A stretch of 64,000 nucleotides of DNA from an uncultured Brevibacillus sp. (GTDB taxonomy: Bacteria; Bacillota; Bacilli; Brevibacillales; Brevibacillaceae): assembly GCF_947502445.1 (NCBI RefSeq), contig NZ_CANMZW010000015.1, positions 1 to 64,000 on the forward strand. Direction: 5' to 3'. The notes beneath the pieces were generated by a model that saw nothing but the letters and a program-made list of their open reading frames with translations, ran no database searches and was not told where the DNA came from. This document shows, one piece after another, positions 16,353 through 25,299 of this stretch (within the stretch, counting starts at the first letter, position 1; every line of letters starts with the position of its first letter). The position numbers were made by a program, and so were the translations under genes.

Positions 16353-17216
16353 TTACTTTGAAAGCTCGACTCGTTTTTGCCGAGCTCGAATTGATTTCCA
16401 TACAACCCCGTGTTTGCGGGAGAACAGAAATGCGAGCAGGAAAAGCGCAGTCGCAACCATGACAATCGTTGCACCGGACGCCAGATTGTAGGTAAAGCTA
16501 AAGTACAGTCCGATAATCGCTGAAATCACCCCGAAGCCTGCTGCCAAATAAATCATGACCCATAAACGATCTGTTAGCAGATACGCAGTCGCTGCCGGAG
16601 TAATCAGCATGGCAACTACCAGAACGATCCCGACCGTCTGCAGAGATGCGACCGTTACCATGGTCAAAAGCGTCATCAATAAGTAGTGGATAAGATTGTT
16701 GCGCAGACCGTACGCCGCAGCTATCGTCGGGTCAAATGATGTCAGCAGCAGCTCCTTGAAAAACGCGTAGACCGTTACGATCACGACAATACCGATGCCT
16801 ACTGTCACCCACATATCAGAAGGACGCACTGCCAGGACATTTCCAAACAAGATGTGGTACAAATCAGTACTGCTTTTCAGCATCGTGATCAAGATGATCC
16901 CCAGTGCAAAAGCAGACGTAAATAAGATCCCGATCGCCGTGTCGTTTTTGATACGGCTATTTTGACTGACATAGCCGATTCCAATCGCTGTCAATACGCC
17001 AGTTGCTACTGCTCCTATGAAGAAATTCACTCCAAATGCATAAGAGAGCGCAACACCTGGTAATACGGCGTGAGAAATGGCGTCTCCCATCAGAGACATT
17101 CCCCGCAAAATAATAAAACTGCCGATGATCCCGCAGATAATACCGACCACCACGGATGTAAACAACGCTTTTTGCAAAAACTCGTATTGCCCAATCGCTT
17201 GAATAAATTCCATCAC
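16353..17216 (-). CDS. mntC: Manganese ABC transporter permease
   Basis: A 287-residue ABC-3 family permease with about eight TM segments. Characteristic stretches are GDAISHAVLPGVALSYAFG and VGIVLVVAMLITPAATAYLLTDR. It overlaps the stop of the ATPase gene (GTGATG), so the two are coupled; the start is either the GTG at 17216 or the ATG at 17213, both served by GGAGG. It forms the membrane channel for the neighbouring binding protein and ATPase. The symbol follows B. subtilis mntABCD by analogy only. Confidence 0.85.
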   Translation of the reverse strand: MMEFIQAIGQYEFLQKALFTSVVVGIICGIIGSFIILRGMSLMGDAISHAVLPGVALSYAFGVNFFIGAVATGVLTAIGIGYVSQNSRIKNDTAIGILFTSAFALGIILITMLKSSTDLYHILFGNVLAVRPSDMWVTVGIGIVVIVTVYAFFKELLLTSFDPTIAAAYGLRNNLIHYLLMTLLTMVTVASLQTVGIVLVVAMLITPAATAYLLTDRLWVMIYLAAGFGVISAIIGLYFSFTYNLASGATIVMVATALFLLAFLFSRKHGVVWKSIRARQKRVELSK

Positions 17217-17956
17217 GCAGTTACCTCCGCCTTCTCGAGAAATTGGAGCTCGCGGGCGTAAGCTTTGGACATGATCTCGCGATTCAGAACCTCATCGACA
17301 GCACCAAACTTGATTAATTCCTTGTTCAGCAAAAGCAGCTGATCAAAATAGGTATTCGCTTTGCTCAAATCATGGTGAACAACCACGATTGTTTTGTCCT
17401 CCACCTGAAGCTCCTTCAAGATGCGAATAATAGTTTCCTCACTGGCGACGTCGATGCCTACAAACGGCTCGTCCAAAAGCAGTAGTTCCGGTTTTTGGGC
17501 CAAGGCTCGTGCCAAAAATACGCGCTGCTGCTGACCACCTGACAGCTCCCCGATTTGCCTGTCCCGATATTCCTCCAAGCCAACTTTTTTCAAGCACTCA
17601 AGCGCCCAAGCCTTCTCCTTTTTCTTTGGAAATTTGAATAATCCGACGCTTGGATACGTCCCGATTAAGACTGTATCCATCACAGTAATTGGAAATGTCC
17701 AATCAATTTGACTTCGCTGAGGTACATAAGCGATTTGCTTTCTGACTTCATTCGTTTCCTTCCCATAAAAGCGAATGTCACCCTTATCCTTTGGGATCAA
17801 CCCGAGCATCGCCTTGATCAAGGTCGATTTCCCTGCCCCATTCGGGCCAATGATGCCAACCATACTTCCCTGATTGACAGAAAACGAGACATCTCGCACG
17901 ACTTCATTCCCAAAATAGGAGACGTGAAGCCTACTTACTTTGACTGCATGAACCAT
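17213..17956 (-). CDS. mntB: Manganese ABC transporter ATP-binding protein
   Basis: A 247-residue ABC ATPase. Walker A is GPNGAGKST, the signature LSGGQQQRVFLARAL, Walker B LLLDEPFVGID, and the H-loop is in VVHHDLS. It energises the manganese importer with the two genes downstream. The ATG at 17956 has GGAGGGAA upstream. About 160 bases of untranslated leader separate it from the predicted transcription start, longer than needed, and I see no recognised riboswitch in it. Confidence 0.88.
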   Translation of the reverse strand: MVHAVKVSRLHVSYFGNEVVRDVSFSVNQGSMVGIIGPNGAGKSTLIKAMLGLIPKDKGDIRFYGKETNEVRKQIAYVPQRSQIDWTFPITVMDTVLIGTYPSVGLFKFPKKKEKAWALECLKKVGLEEYRDRQIGELSGGQQQRVFLARALAQKPELLLLDEPFVGIDVASEETIIRILKELQVEDKTIVVVHHDLSKANTYFDQLLLLNKELIKFGAVDEVLNREIMSKAYARELQFLEKAEVTA

Positions 17957-18105
17957 AAGTTTCCCTCCAAAGTAACCCGATTGTGATTTTTCTCGAGATG
18001 ACCTTCATCCAATTTGCAATCTCATTACATATATGCTCAAACACAACAATGTGAGTTTGTTCCAATAATATTCACTCAAGCAAAATAATATGCCTTTGTA
18101 TAAAA

Positions 18106-18151
18106 AAGTTGCCCTAATGCAAAAATAATGGATTCCCAGCTTTTTGTCAAT
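18106..18151 (-). promoter_or_regulatory. Sigma-A promoter with MntR-type operator for the mnt operon
   Basis: Minus strand TTGACA (18151-18146), 17-base spacer, TATTTT (18128-18123). Overlapping the start point is TTTTGCATTAGGGCAACTTT (about 18126-18106), very like the MntR boxes of B. subtilis mntH and mntA (TTTGCAT...GGGAAACTTT, from memory). This predicts manganese-dependent repression by MntR, which is not encoded in this window. Confidence 0.7.
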
Positions 18152-18175
18152 AATCATTTTCATTTATCGAACAAA

Positions 18176-18212
18176 AAAGAAGCACAGCCCTTTTTACGAA
18201 GAGCTGTGCTTC
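18176..18212 (-). terminator. Terminator of gabD
   Basis: On the minus strand GAAGCACAGC pairs with GCTGTGCTTC and is followed by six T. Confidence 0.85.
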
Positions 18213-18234
18213 CCTGTTTTTTCATCCTATGCGA

Positions 18235-19674
18235 CTATACAAATTGCAAAGAAATATACTTCACTTCCAGGTATTCCTCGATGCCATGATGGCTTCCTTC
18301 GCGTCCCAGCCCACTCTCTTTCATTCCGCCAAAAGGCGCCTGTGCTACGGACGGGCCACCATCATTTACGCCAACGATTCCATACTCCAGGCTTTCCGAG
18401 AAGTAGAATGCTTTGGTCAAGGATTGCGTGAAGACATACGCCGCCAATCCGTATGGAGTCGCGTTAGCTCGCTGAATCACTTCCTGATCATCCGCGAATG
18501 TGCTGACGGGTGCAATCGGCCCAAACGTTTCTTCCTGCATGCAAATCATTTCATCCGTTACACCGGAGAGCACGACAGGCTTCATGAAGTATCCGGTGCT
18601 GCCTTCCAATACGGGACTGCCGTGAAGGGTAGCGCCTTTGGTAATGGCGTCGTCGATTTGATCCTGAACCTTTTGAACAGCTCTGTCGTCAATCAACGGT
18701 CCGATCTCCACTTTGTCCTCGGTTCCTTTTCCTACGCGCAGCGCCTCGACCGCTTGCGTCAACGCCTGTAAAAACGGTTCCTTTACATTCTCATGTACAT
18801 AGATTCGATTGGCGCAAATGCAAGTTTGGCCTGCATTGCGGAATTTGGATTGAATCAAGCCTTTTACCGCTGTCTCAATATTCGCATCCTCTGCCACGAT
18901 GAATGGCGCCAGGCCACCCAGCTCGAGCGAGATTTTTTTCACAGTATCCGCCGCTTTGCGCATCAAAAGCTTGCCCACCGGCGTCGATCCGGTAAAGGTG
19001 ATCTTTTTCACACGGGAGTCATCGAGCCACACATCGACAACTTCCCCTGCTTTTGAGGTTGTTACGATATTAATAACACCTGCTGGAATACCCGCTTCAT
19101 GCGCACACTCTGCGAGCAATAGAGCCGTCAGCGGTGTTTGCTCAGCTGGCTTGGTCACGGTTGTGCAGCCCGCAGCAAGTGCTGGAGCGATTTTACGTGT
19201 AATCATTGCTGCTGGGAAATTCCACGGGGTGACTGCTGCCACAACACCAACCGGCTGCTTTTGTACCAGAATCCGCTTGGAACCGGATGAAGCTGGTATC
19301 ATTTCACCGTAAATGCGTTTTGCTTCCTCCGCGTACCATTTGATGTAGCTGTTGGCATATTGCACTTCACCCTTCGCTTCTGCGAGTGGTTTCCCCTGCT
19401 CCATCGTCATGACATATGCGATTTCATCCAAGCGCGATTCGATAACTTGATGCCAGCGCTCCAGCAAAGCCGCGCGCTCATAAGCTGTAGTTTTGGACCA
19501 TGCTTCAAACGCTTTGTGTGCAGCATCTACCGCCAACTTTGCTTCTGTAACTGAGCCATCTGGAACGCTTCCGATGATCTCGAGTGTGGCTGGATTTTGC
19601 ACAGGAATTTTCTCATCCAGCGTCAGCCATTCTCCATTTACGTATAATCCTTTGTTCCATTGTTGTTGGTTCAT
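18235..19674 (-). CDS. gabD: NAD(P)-dependent succinate-semialdehyde dehydrogenase
   Basis: A 479-residue aldehyde dehydrogenase. Cofactor-binding motifs are TPWNFPAAMITRK and FTGSTPVGK; the catalytic Glu is in LELGGLAPFIV and the catalytic Cys in NAGQTCICANR. The best family match by recall is GabD (succinate semialdehyde to succinate), including the C-terminal APFGGMKESGLGREG. No GABA transaminase is adjacent, so the substrate is less certain than the family. The ATG overlaps the stop of a short upstream ORF. Confidence 0.85.
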   Translation of the reverse strand: MNQQQWNKGLYVNGEWLTLDEKIPVQNPATLEIIGSVPDGSVTEAKLAVDAAHKAFEAWSKTTAYERAALLERWHQVIESRLDEIAYVMTMEQGKPLAEAKGEVQYANSYIKWYAEEAKRIYGEMIPASSGSKRILVQKQPVGVVAAVTPWNFPAAMITRKIAPALAAGCTTVTKPAEQTPLTALLLAECAHEAGIPAGVINIVTTSKAGEVVDVWLDDSRVKKITFTGSTPVGKLLMRKAADTVKKISLELGGLAPFIVAEDANIETAVKGLIQSKFRNAGQTCICANRIYVHENVKEPFLQALTQAVEALRVGKGTEDKVEIGPLIDDRAVQKVQDQIDDAITKGATLHGSPVLEGSTGYFMKPVVLSGVTDEMICMQEETFGPIAPVSTFADDQEVIQRANATPYGLAAYVFTQSLTKAFYFSESLEYGIVGVNDGGPSVAQAPFGGMKESGLGREGSHHGIEEYLEVKYISLQFV

Positions 19675-19814
19675 GCTGCTTTATCTCCTTTTTCGTTTGC
19701 TGTAAACAATTTCTCTTTTTCACCACGCATCCAATCCTTGCCGTACTCATCAGCATGTTGTTGAAAATGAGCGACTGCTTCTTCAACGGTCATCGAAGCG
19801 CGCAGATGGTACAT
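19671..19814 (-). CDS. Small ORF (47 aa) overlapping gabD, hypothetical
   Basis: This short frame begins MYHLRASMTVEEAVAHF and ends KGDKAA. Its TGA overlaps the gabD ATG by four bases, the typical form of translational coupling, and its codons look coding. The ribosome site at its start is weak (GAAAG). I recognise no family. It could be a leader ORF or the 3' end of a decayed gene. The AAAGGAG inside it serves gabD. Confidence 0.4.
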   Translation of the reverse strand: MYHLRASMTVEEAVAHFQQHADEYGKDWMRGEKEKLFTANEKGDKAA

Positions 19815-19866
19815 AGTCTTTCATTTTACACGCAGATGGACCAGAACAAAAATGGAAGTGATAAAG

Positions 19867-20193
19867 CTATTGCTTAATCTCGAACTCGCCTTCTATCGTA
19901 AACTTGTTCCACCTCTTGAGGATAAACATGAATGGATAGTAAGAAATCAAACTGAATATTAACCCACAAAATGCATACATCAGCGGCACAGCCAAAAGCA
20001 CCAAAAGCTTGGCCGGTACACCTGTTATGGTCATACTTACAATCTTTACGTCACCAATTTCCGAGCTACCCGATATCAAGCTAAAAACAAAGCTGATCAA
20101 GCCATACAGAATTCCCACCGAAAGCGCTGCCCATACACACAGCCTTATGTAAGAAGAAATTTTGATGGATTTGATTGTGATGCGTGTATTCAT
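19867..20193 (-). CDS. Small membrane protein, hypothetical
   Basis: About 108 residues with two long hydrophobic segments (about 15-45 and 60-95 from MNTRITIK). The frame is open to a TTG at 20214; neither that nor the ATG at 20193 has a strong ribosome site, so the start is tentative. No family recognised. The pattern of a basic N-terminus, paired TM helices and a polar tail suggests an integral membrane protein. Neighbours give no hint of function. Confidence 0.55.
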   Translation of the reverse strand: MNTRITIKSIKISSYIRLCVWAALSVGILYGLISFVFSLISGSSEIGDVKIVSMTITGVPAKLLVLLAVPLMYAFCGLIFSLISYYPFMFILKRWNKFTIEGEFEIKQ

Positions 20194-20318
20194 TTGAACC
20201 AGCCCATTTACCAATATATTACATTGAAAAAGCGTGCCGAGGGAATATCACGCAAAAAAAGAGCTAGTCCGCACGTAGAATTCCTACGCATGGCGCCAGC
20301 CCTATTTTACACATCCGT

Positions 20319-20891
20319 CTACTGCATCGGATTCGCATAGTTATTGATGAGTACTTGTGCTGAATCTCCCACCTTGATTGCTCCCGGACATTCGACGGCA
20401 CACACGATCCCTCTACGCTTATACGCTGCTTTGACAAATCGCGCTGCCAGCTTCGGATGCTCCTCTTCATCGTAATTTTTTTGGATTTCTTCTCCCGGAT
20501 GGAGACAAGGGAGGTTTTCTCCCATACAAATGAGGCCCGCCCCGCTAGGCAGCAAGATTCGAGAGCCCAGTGTCAGACTCGTCAAATCAGGGAACCCGCT
20601 GATCAAAAGGTTTGCGCCCAGCCATTCAGGCAAGACCGTAGGAATACCCAGGTTCTCGGCGATTCTCGCACAATCCTCTTCGGAGACAACCGTGATTTGG
20701 CGGCGATTCAAGATTTCGGTTCCGCGCGGATACATCTTTTGGCGTGAATCTGCTCCAAACGTGACACCAAAATGTCGGTCACCTGGAATACCTCCGAATT
20801 CGAGCTTTGTCTCTGGCAAACGGCGGGTTACAAATGTATCTGGGGTATCCGCGATGAGTATAGCGGCGACAGATGCTGTGATTTCCTTCAT
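20319..20891 (-). CDS. MOSC domain-containing protein
   Basis: A 190-residue protein with a MOSC (molybdenum cofactor sulfurase C-terminal) domain. The signatures are the early GDRHFG, RRQITVVSEEDCARIAENLG, LGANLLISGFPDLTSL split over the core, and the conserved Cys in IVCAVECPGAIKVGD. Related proteins (YiiM, YuaD type) carry molybdenum cofactor or handle N-hydroxylated compounds; the exact reaction is unknown. The ATG at 20891 has GCAGGAG upstream. No molybdenum-cofactor genes are near. Confidence 0.8.
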   Translation of the reverse strand: MKEITASVAAILIADTPDTFVTRRLPETKLEFGGIPGDRHFGVTFGADSRQKMYPRGTEILNRRQITVVSEEDCARIAENLGIPTVLPEWLGANLLISGFPDLTSLTLGSRILLPSGAGLICMGENLPCLHPGEEIQKNYDEEEHPKLAARFVKAAYKRRGIVCAVECPGAIKVGDSAQVLINNYANPMQ

Positions 20892-21031
20892 GGGAACTCC
20901 TGCCTCTCTATGCTTGGCTTTGCTACCATTCTATACCATTCCCCTCGATTCTTACATGGAAATCTGCGTGAGCTTCTCATATTTTCCCAGTATGATAAGG
21001 GAAAGATAAAAGACGAGGAGGCGCCGCTTTT

Positions 21032-21298
21032 ATGGATCACCTAAAACGCTTCGAAGCGCACAGGACGGGGCTGATTTCTTTGGAATCGAAGTTGGCGAAA
21101 CCAAAGGAGGTAGAGCGCATCACCGGATTTACAGTAGGTAGCGTGCCACTCATAGGGCTTACCTTTCCATGTATTTTCGATCGTACGCTTCTTTGCTATC
21201 CCTTTATATACGGTGGGACTGGCGAGCCTATTTCTACACTGAAAATCGCGCCTGCTGCACTGGAAAAGCTCAATCCAATTGTCTGCAGCTTTGAGTAG
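21032..21298 (+). pseudogene. Truncated YbaK/EbsC-type aminoacyl-tRNA deacylase
   Basis: An 88-codon frame whose last 65 residues match the C-terminal half of YbaK/ProX-type editing proteins (EVERITGFTVGSVPLIGL, then FDRTLL, then LKIAPAALEKL). The family is about 150-160 residues, and the N-terminal half with its conserved lysine is absent. A good ribosome site (GAGGAGG) and a plausible native start, MDHLKRFEAHR, remain. The simplest reading is an in-frame internal deletion of about 60 codons. The product is unlikely to be an active deacylase. Confidence 0.65.
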
Positions 21299-21365
21299 GA
21301 CTATGTTTCTTCGCCTATGTACGATATGATATAACGCAAATCGTTTCGAGAGGAGACTACATACT

Positions 21366-23195
21366 ATGACTGATGCCGCATCTATATTCTCACGTCCGCC
21401 ACTGGCAGACTGCATTCCAGACCTCGTTGCTTTTTCCAGAGGGGAAAAGAAAGCGACGCTCTTTATCCGTAACGGTACCTTGGTCAATGTTGTCTCAGGA
21501 GAAATATTGCCCGACATGTGCGTAGCTGTCGTTGGTACCCGTATCGCCTACGTCGGTCCATATGTAGAGGAAATGATCGATGACTCCACCCATGTGATTG
21601 AGGCAAACGGAAAATACATTGCGCCAGGTCTATTGGACGGTCACTGTCATATTGAAAGCAGCATGTTGTCCGTCACGCAATTTGCCAATGCGGTACTTCC
21701 GCTTGGAACAACTGGCGGCTTTTTTGATGCACATGAAATTTCTAATGTTCTCGGTCTTCCCGGGTTGCGGATCATGCTGGATGAAGCACGCCAGACGCCA
21801 ATGGCTGCATACATGCAAGTAGCGTCGTGCGTCCCCTCCACCAACTCCACGTTTGAGACGGCTGGTGCAGAATTTGGACCTGAAGAGGTAGCGGAGGCAC
21901 TGAGCTGGGGTCCAGATATGGTCGCACTTGGCGAGGTCATGAACTTCCCGGGTGTCGTCTATGGAGATCCGAAAATGATTGGAGAAATTCAAGCAACATT
22001 GCGGGCTGGCAAAGTCGTCGATGGGCATTACACCTGGCCGTCCAACGATCCACGTCTGTCTGCCTATGCTGCCACTGGTGTTTCTGGCGATCATGAGTGT
22101 GTAACAAAGGAAGATGTGATCAATCGAGTACGTCTCGGGATGTACGCCAAAATGCGCCGTGGCTCTGCTTGGCACGATGTAGCTGCTACGATTAAAGCCC
22201 ATACGGAGCATGGCATTGATTCCAGACGGATGATGCTAGTTTCGGATGATCGTATTTGCGATTCGTTAAAAGAAGAAGGCCACATGAACTTCATCGTAAG
22301 ACATGCCATCTCTCAGGGAGTAAAGCCAGTGACTGCCTTCCAGATGGCAACCCTCAATACGGCTGAGCGTTTTGGTGTAGCACGTGATGTTGGCTCGGTA
22401 ACACCGGGCACGATTGCGGATATTATTTTGCTCGACGGGAATTTAGCGGATGTGAACGTCATGATGACCATTGCCCGTGGCGAGGTCGTTGCGGAAAATG
22501 GCACCATGACGGTAGAGCTAGCTGCTTTTCATTATCCCGATTATGCCATCAACTCAGTAAAGCTCACCCCTGAGCTTACTCCTGCCAGCTTCCACATCCA
22601 GACACCAAATCAATCCGGTACGATCAAAACGCGTGTCGCGATGGTGAGAGAAAACCATGTAGAAACCGAAGAAGTATTCGCCGAGGTTCCTGTGAAAGAT
22701 GGTCTGCTCGCGATTACTCCTGAGAGCACATTGTGCAAAATGGCTATTTTTGAGCGTCACGGGAAAACAGGAGGCTCTGCTATCGGGATCGTAGGCAACG
22801 TCGGATTCGATCAGCCCGCTGCGATTGCCATGACGGTCGCACATGACTGCCACAATGTCCTTGTCATCGGAAACGACGACGAACAAATGGCGAGAGCAGC
22901 CAATGCAGTTATCGGCATGCAGGGAGGAATTGCGGTCGCGTCTTCCGGCAACGACCTGGTCGAGCTGCCGCTGCGTCTTGCCGGCTTGATGTCGACTGAG
23001 CCTTACGAAACTGTCGTGGAGCAATCGATGGCGATCAGCCGTGCACTTGCTTCGGCTGGCTGCACGATGAATTACGCCTTTATGACGCTATCCTTGCTCG
23101 CTCTCGTCGTCATCCCTACCCTGCACATTTCGGATACGGGGTTGATTCGTATCTCTGATGCAGGCTTCGAGAAAGTCTCTCTTTTTGTTGAATAA
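21366..23195 (+). CDS. ade: Adenine deaminase
   Basis: A 609-residue amidohydrolase. The metal-binding HxH is in LLDGHCHIESSM, with further ligands in VDGHYTW, VSGDHECVT and LVSDDRICD. The C-terminal domain (VAMTVAHDCHNVLVIG and GCTMNYAFMTLSLLALVVIP) is diagnostic of adenine deaminase (AdeC family), which converts adenine to hypoxanthine and ammonia using manganese or iron. The N-terminus carries about 30 residues before the amidohydrolase start, a little longer than B. subtilis AdeC. It appears monocistronic. Confidence 0.9.
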   Translation: MTDAASIFSRPPLADCIPDLVAFSRGEKKATLFIRNGTLVNVVSGEILPDMCVAVVGTRIAYVGPYVEEMIDDSTHVIEANGKYIAPGLLDGHCHIESSMLSVTQFANAVLPLGTTGGFFDAHEISNVLGLPGLRIMLDEARQTPMAAYMQVASCVPSTNSTFETAGAEFGPEEVAEALSWGPDMVALGEVMNFPGVVYGDPKMIGEIQATLRAGKVVDGHYTWPSNDPRLSAYAATGVSGDHECVTKEDVINRVRLGMYAKMRRGSAWHDVAATIKAHTEHGIDSRRMMLVSDDRICDSLKEEGHMNFIVRHAISQGVKPVTAFQMATLNTAERFGVARDVGSVTPGTIADIILLDGNLADVNVMMTIARGEVVAENGTMTVELAAFHYPDYAINSVKLTPELTPASFHIQTPNQSGTIKTRVAMVRENHVETEEVFAEVPVKDGLLAITPESTLCKMAIFERHGKTGGSAIGIVGNVGFDQPAAIAMTVAHDCHNVLVIGNDDEQMARAANAVIGMQGGIAVASSGNDLVELPLRLAGLMSTEPYETVVEQSMAISRALASAGCTMNYAFMTLSLLALVVIPTLHISDTGLIRISDAGFEKVSLFVE

Positions 23196-23397
23196 ACTAC
23201 ACATATATGAACCATTTACTAGGGCAGCAAGGGACCTCATAATCCCTGCTGTCTTTTTATTATGATTTGCATAGAAAGATGATGAATCTAGCAAGATATA
23301 TTTTAAACAGTTGCTCAATTCATAATTTTTTGTTTAATTTTCATCTATCCAATCATTAATATGTAAGGGACACATATGAAAAACATAAGCGGTTGAG
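23196..23397. other. Intergenic region upstream of the glycine riboswitch
   Basis: AT-rich, no gene seen. A weak CAGCAAGGGAC...GTCCC-free hairpin (GCAGCAAGGGA / TCCCTGCTGTC, about 23223-23252) followed by TTTTTATT probably terminates the adenine deaminase transcript. The rest should hold the promoter of the riboswitch transcript. Confidence 0.5.
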
Positions 23398-23486
23398 TAT
23401 TGTGGGAGAGACTGGACGTAATGTTCGGCACCGAAGGAGCAAGTCCTGATCATAGTGCAAATCTCTCAGGTAAAAGGACAGAGAAA
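23398..23486 (+). promoter_or_regulatory. Glycine riboswitch (single aptamer)
   Basis: The sequence carries the glycine-aptamer core: GGGAGAGAC, then GGCACCGAAGGAGCAAG, then AATCTCTCAGGTAAAAGGAC. Only one aptamer is present rather than the tandem pair. It leads directly into a terminator hairpin at 23479 that shares the CAGAG of the aptamer end, and the next gene is a CycA-like permease. The architecture suggests that glycine binding sets termination before the transporter gene. Confidence 0.92.
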
Positions 23487-23520
23487 ATGGGATTACTCCT
23501 ATTTTTCTCTGCCTTTTTTT
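23479..23520 (+). terminator. Riboswitch expression-platform terminator
   Basis: CAGAGAAAA pairs with TTTTCTCTG with an inner TGGGA/TCCTA stem, followed by CCTTTTTTT. Confidence 0.85.
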
Positions 23521-23718
23521 GTACTTTCATATGTCATTTTGCTAAACTAAATTTTTGTTATATTCAAATTTGTAAGCGTTTTTCCAATAAAAATCAGACA
23601 GAAAAATAACTTTTATTGGAAATTTTATTTGCAATTCACTGATTTATATTTATTATTAACATATATAAAATCATCTTACTTGCAAACTGCTTACACAAAG
23701 GAGAAAGTGGGGGATCAT

Positions 23719-25110
23719 ATGCAAGAACAAACACTAGATAGAGGTCTGAAAAACAGACATGTACAACTAATCGCGATTGGTGGAGCTATTGGTACCGGAT
23801 TATTTCTCGGCGCAGGTAAATCGATTCATTTGGCTGGACCTTCTATTTTGTTTGCATACTTGATTACAGGGATCATCTGTTTTTTAATCATGCGCTCGCT
23901 AGGAGAGCTGCTTCTATCGAATTTGAACTACCATTCTTTCGTTGATTTTGTAAAAGACTACTTGGGCAATATGGCAGCTTTCGTCACTGGCTGGACGTAC
24001 TGGTTTTGCTGGATATCGATTGCCATGGCTGACTTGACTGCAGTTGGACTCTATACCCAATACTGGTTCCCAGAAGTACCACAGTGGATGCCAGGATTAA
24101 TTGCACTCGTCATTTTGCTCATCATGAATCTAGCAACGGTCAAGCTTTTCGGAGAAATGGAATTCTGGTTCGCGTTAATCAAGGTTATTGCGATTCTTGG
24201 TTTGATTGTGATTGGACTCTTCATGATTATCAAAGGGTTCTCTACCAATTCAGGTCCATCGAGCTTCTCCAATCTCTGGAGCCACGGAGGTATGTTCCCG
24301 AATGGGATAAACGGCTTCCTACTCTCATTCCAGATGGTCGTGTTTGCGTTCGTTGGTATCGAGCTCGTCGGACTGACCGCCGGTGAAACCAAAGACCCTG
24401 AAAAAGTAATTCCGAAAGCAATCAACAACATCCCGATCCGCATCCTGATTTTCTATATCGGGGCGCTGATCGTGATCATGAGTATTTATCCATGGAGTGC
24501 CATCGTTCCAACAGAAAGTCCATTTGTCCAAGTATTCGCGGTGATCGGTATCGCTGCAGCTGCTGGAATCGTGAACTTCGTCGTGCTCACTTCTGCAGCT
24601 TCGGCATGTAACAGCGCCATCTTCAGTACAAGCCGGATGGTTTACTCGCTTGCGAAAGAGAAAAATGCACCTGTCCCATTTACAAAGCTGACAGCAGGAA
24701 AAGTACCTTCCAATGCACTGTTCTTTTCCACGATTGTCATCCTGATTTCTGTCATATTGAACTATGTCATGCCTGAGGGCGTATTTACCCTCATCACAAG
24801 CGTATCGACGGTTTGTTTCCTCTTTATCTGGGGAATTACCGTCATCTGTCACCTGAAGTACCGGAAAACAAGACCGGATCTGGCAGCAGTAAACAAGTTC
24901 AAGCTGCCTCTGTATCCTTTCTCCAACTACTTGATTCTTGCTTTCCTCGCGTTTATTCTCGTCGTTCTGGCACTGGCAGAAGACACGCGTGTGGCTCTGT
25001 TCGTCACTCCGGTATGGTTTATTATGCTGGTAGCGATTTACAAAATGCGCAAGCCAAATGCTGATCAAATCAATCATGGCAGCGTAGCAGATAATAAATC
25101 TGTTAGCTAG
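23719..25110 (+). CDS. cycA: CycA-like D-serine/D-alanine/glycine permease
   Basis: A 463-residue APC/AAT-family transporter with 12 TM segments. The family start RGLKNRHVQLIAIGGAIGTGLF (shown in part as HVQLIAIGGAIGTGLFLGAG) and GPSILFAYLITG are typical of the CycA/AnsP group, as is GETKDPEKVIPKAI. The ATG at 23719 follows AGTGGGGG; an open extension upstream to 23629 is untranslated leader. The glycine riboswitch 230 bases upstream supports glycine as a substrate. A hairpin of CCAATAAAA/TTTTATTGG lies in the leader between them. A strong terminator follows. Confidence 0.87.
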   Translation: MQEQTLDRGLKNRHVQLIAIGGAIGTGLFLGAGKSIHLAGPSILFAYLITGIICFLIMRSLGELLLSNLNYHSFVDFVKDYLGNMAAFVTGWTYWFCWISIAMADLTAVGLYTQYWFPEVPQWMPGLIALVILLIMNLATVKLFGEMEFWFALIKVIAILGLIVIGLFMIIKGFSTNSGPSSFSNLWSHGGMFPNGINGFLLSFQMVVFAFVGIELVGLTAGETKDPEKVIPKAINNIPIRILIFYIGALIVIMSIYPWSAIVPTESPFVQVFAVIGIAAAAGIVNFVVLTSAASACNSAIFSTSRMVYSLAKEKNAPVPFTKLTAGKVPSNALFFSTIVILISVILNYVMPEGVFTLITSVSTVCFLFIWGITVICHLKYRKTRPDLAAVNKFKLPLYPFSNYLILAFLAFILVVLALAEDTRVALFVTPVWFIMLVAIYKMRKPNADQINHGSVADNKSVS

Positions 25111-25122
25111 TAAAAACGCAAG

Positions 25123-25162
25123 CATCCCGCTTTCACTTGAACTGGTGAGAGCGGGATTTTTT
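25123..25162 (+). terminator. Terminator of cycA
   Basis: ATCCCGCTTTCAC pairs with GTGAGAGCGGGAT, followed by seven T. Confidence 0.9.
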
Positions 25163-25299
25163 TGTATCGGTGCCTTTTACCACTACATCTGTACCGATAC
25201 AGATTGTCTTTTTCATAATTGAAGCCGCCCCTCGCTCGATTTACGATGATCTCAAGGCGCCTGTGAACGATAACATTCTTAAAAAGCGAGGACCTTTTT

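Noticed and set aside
24325-25125. A 266-codon minus-strand frame
   Set aside because: It is antisense to cycA, cysteine- and arginine-rich with no family features.
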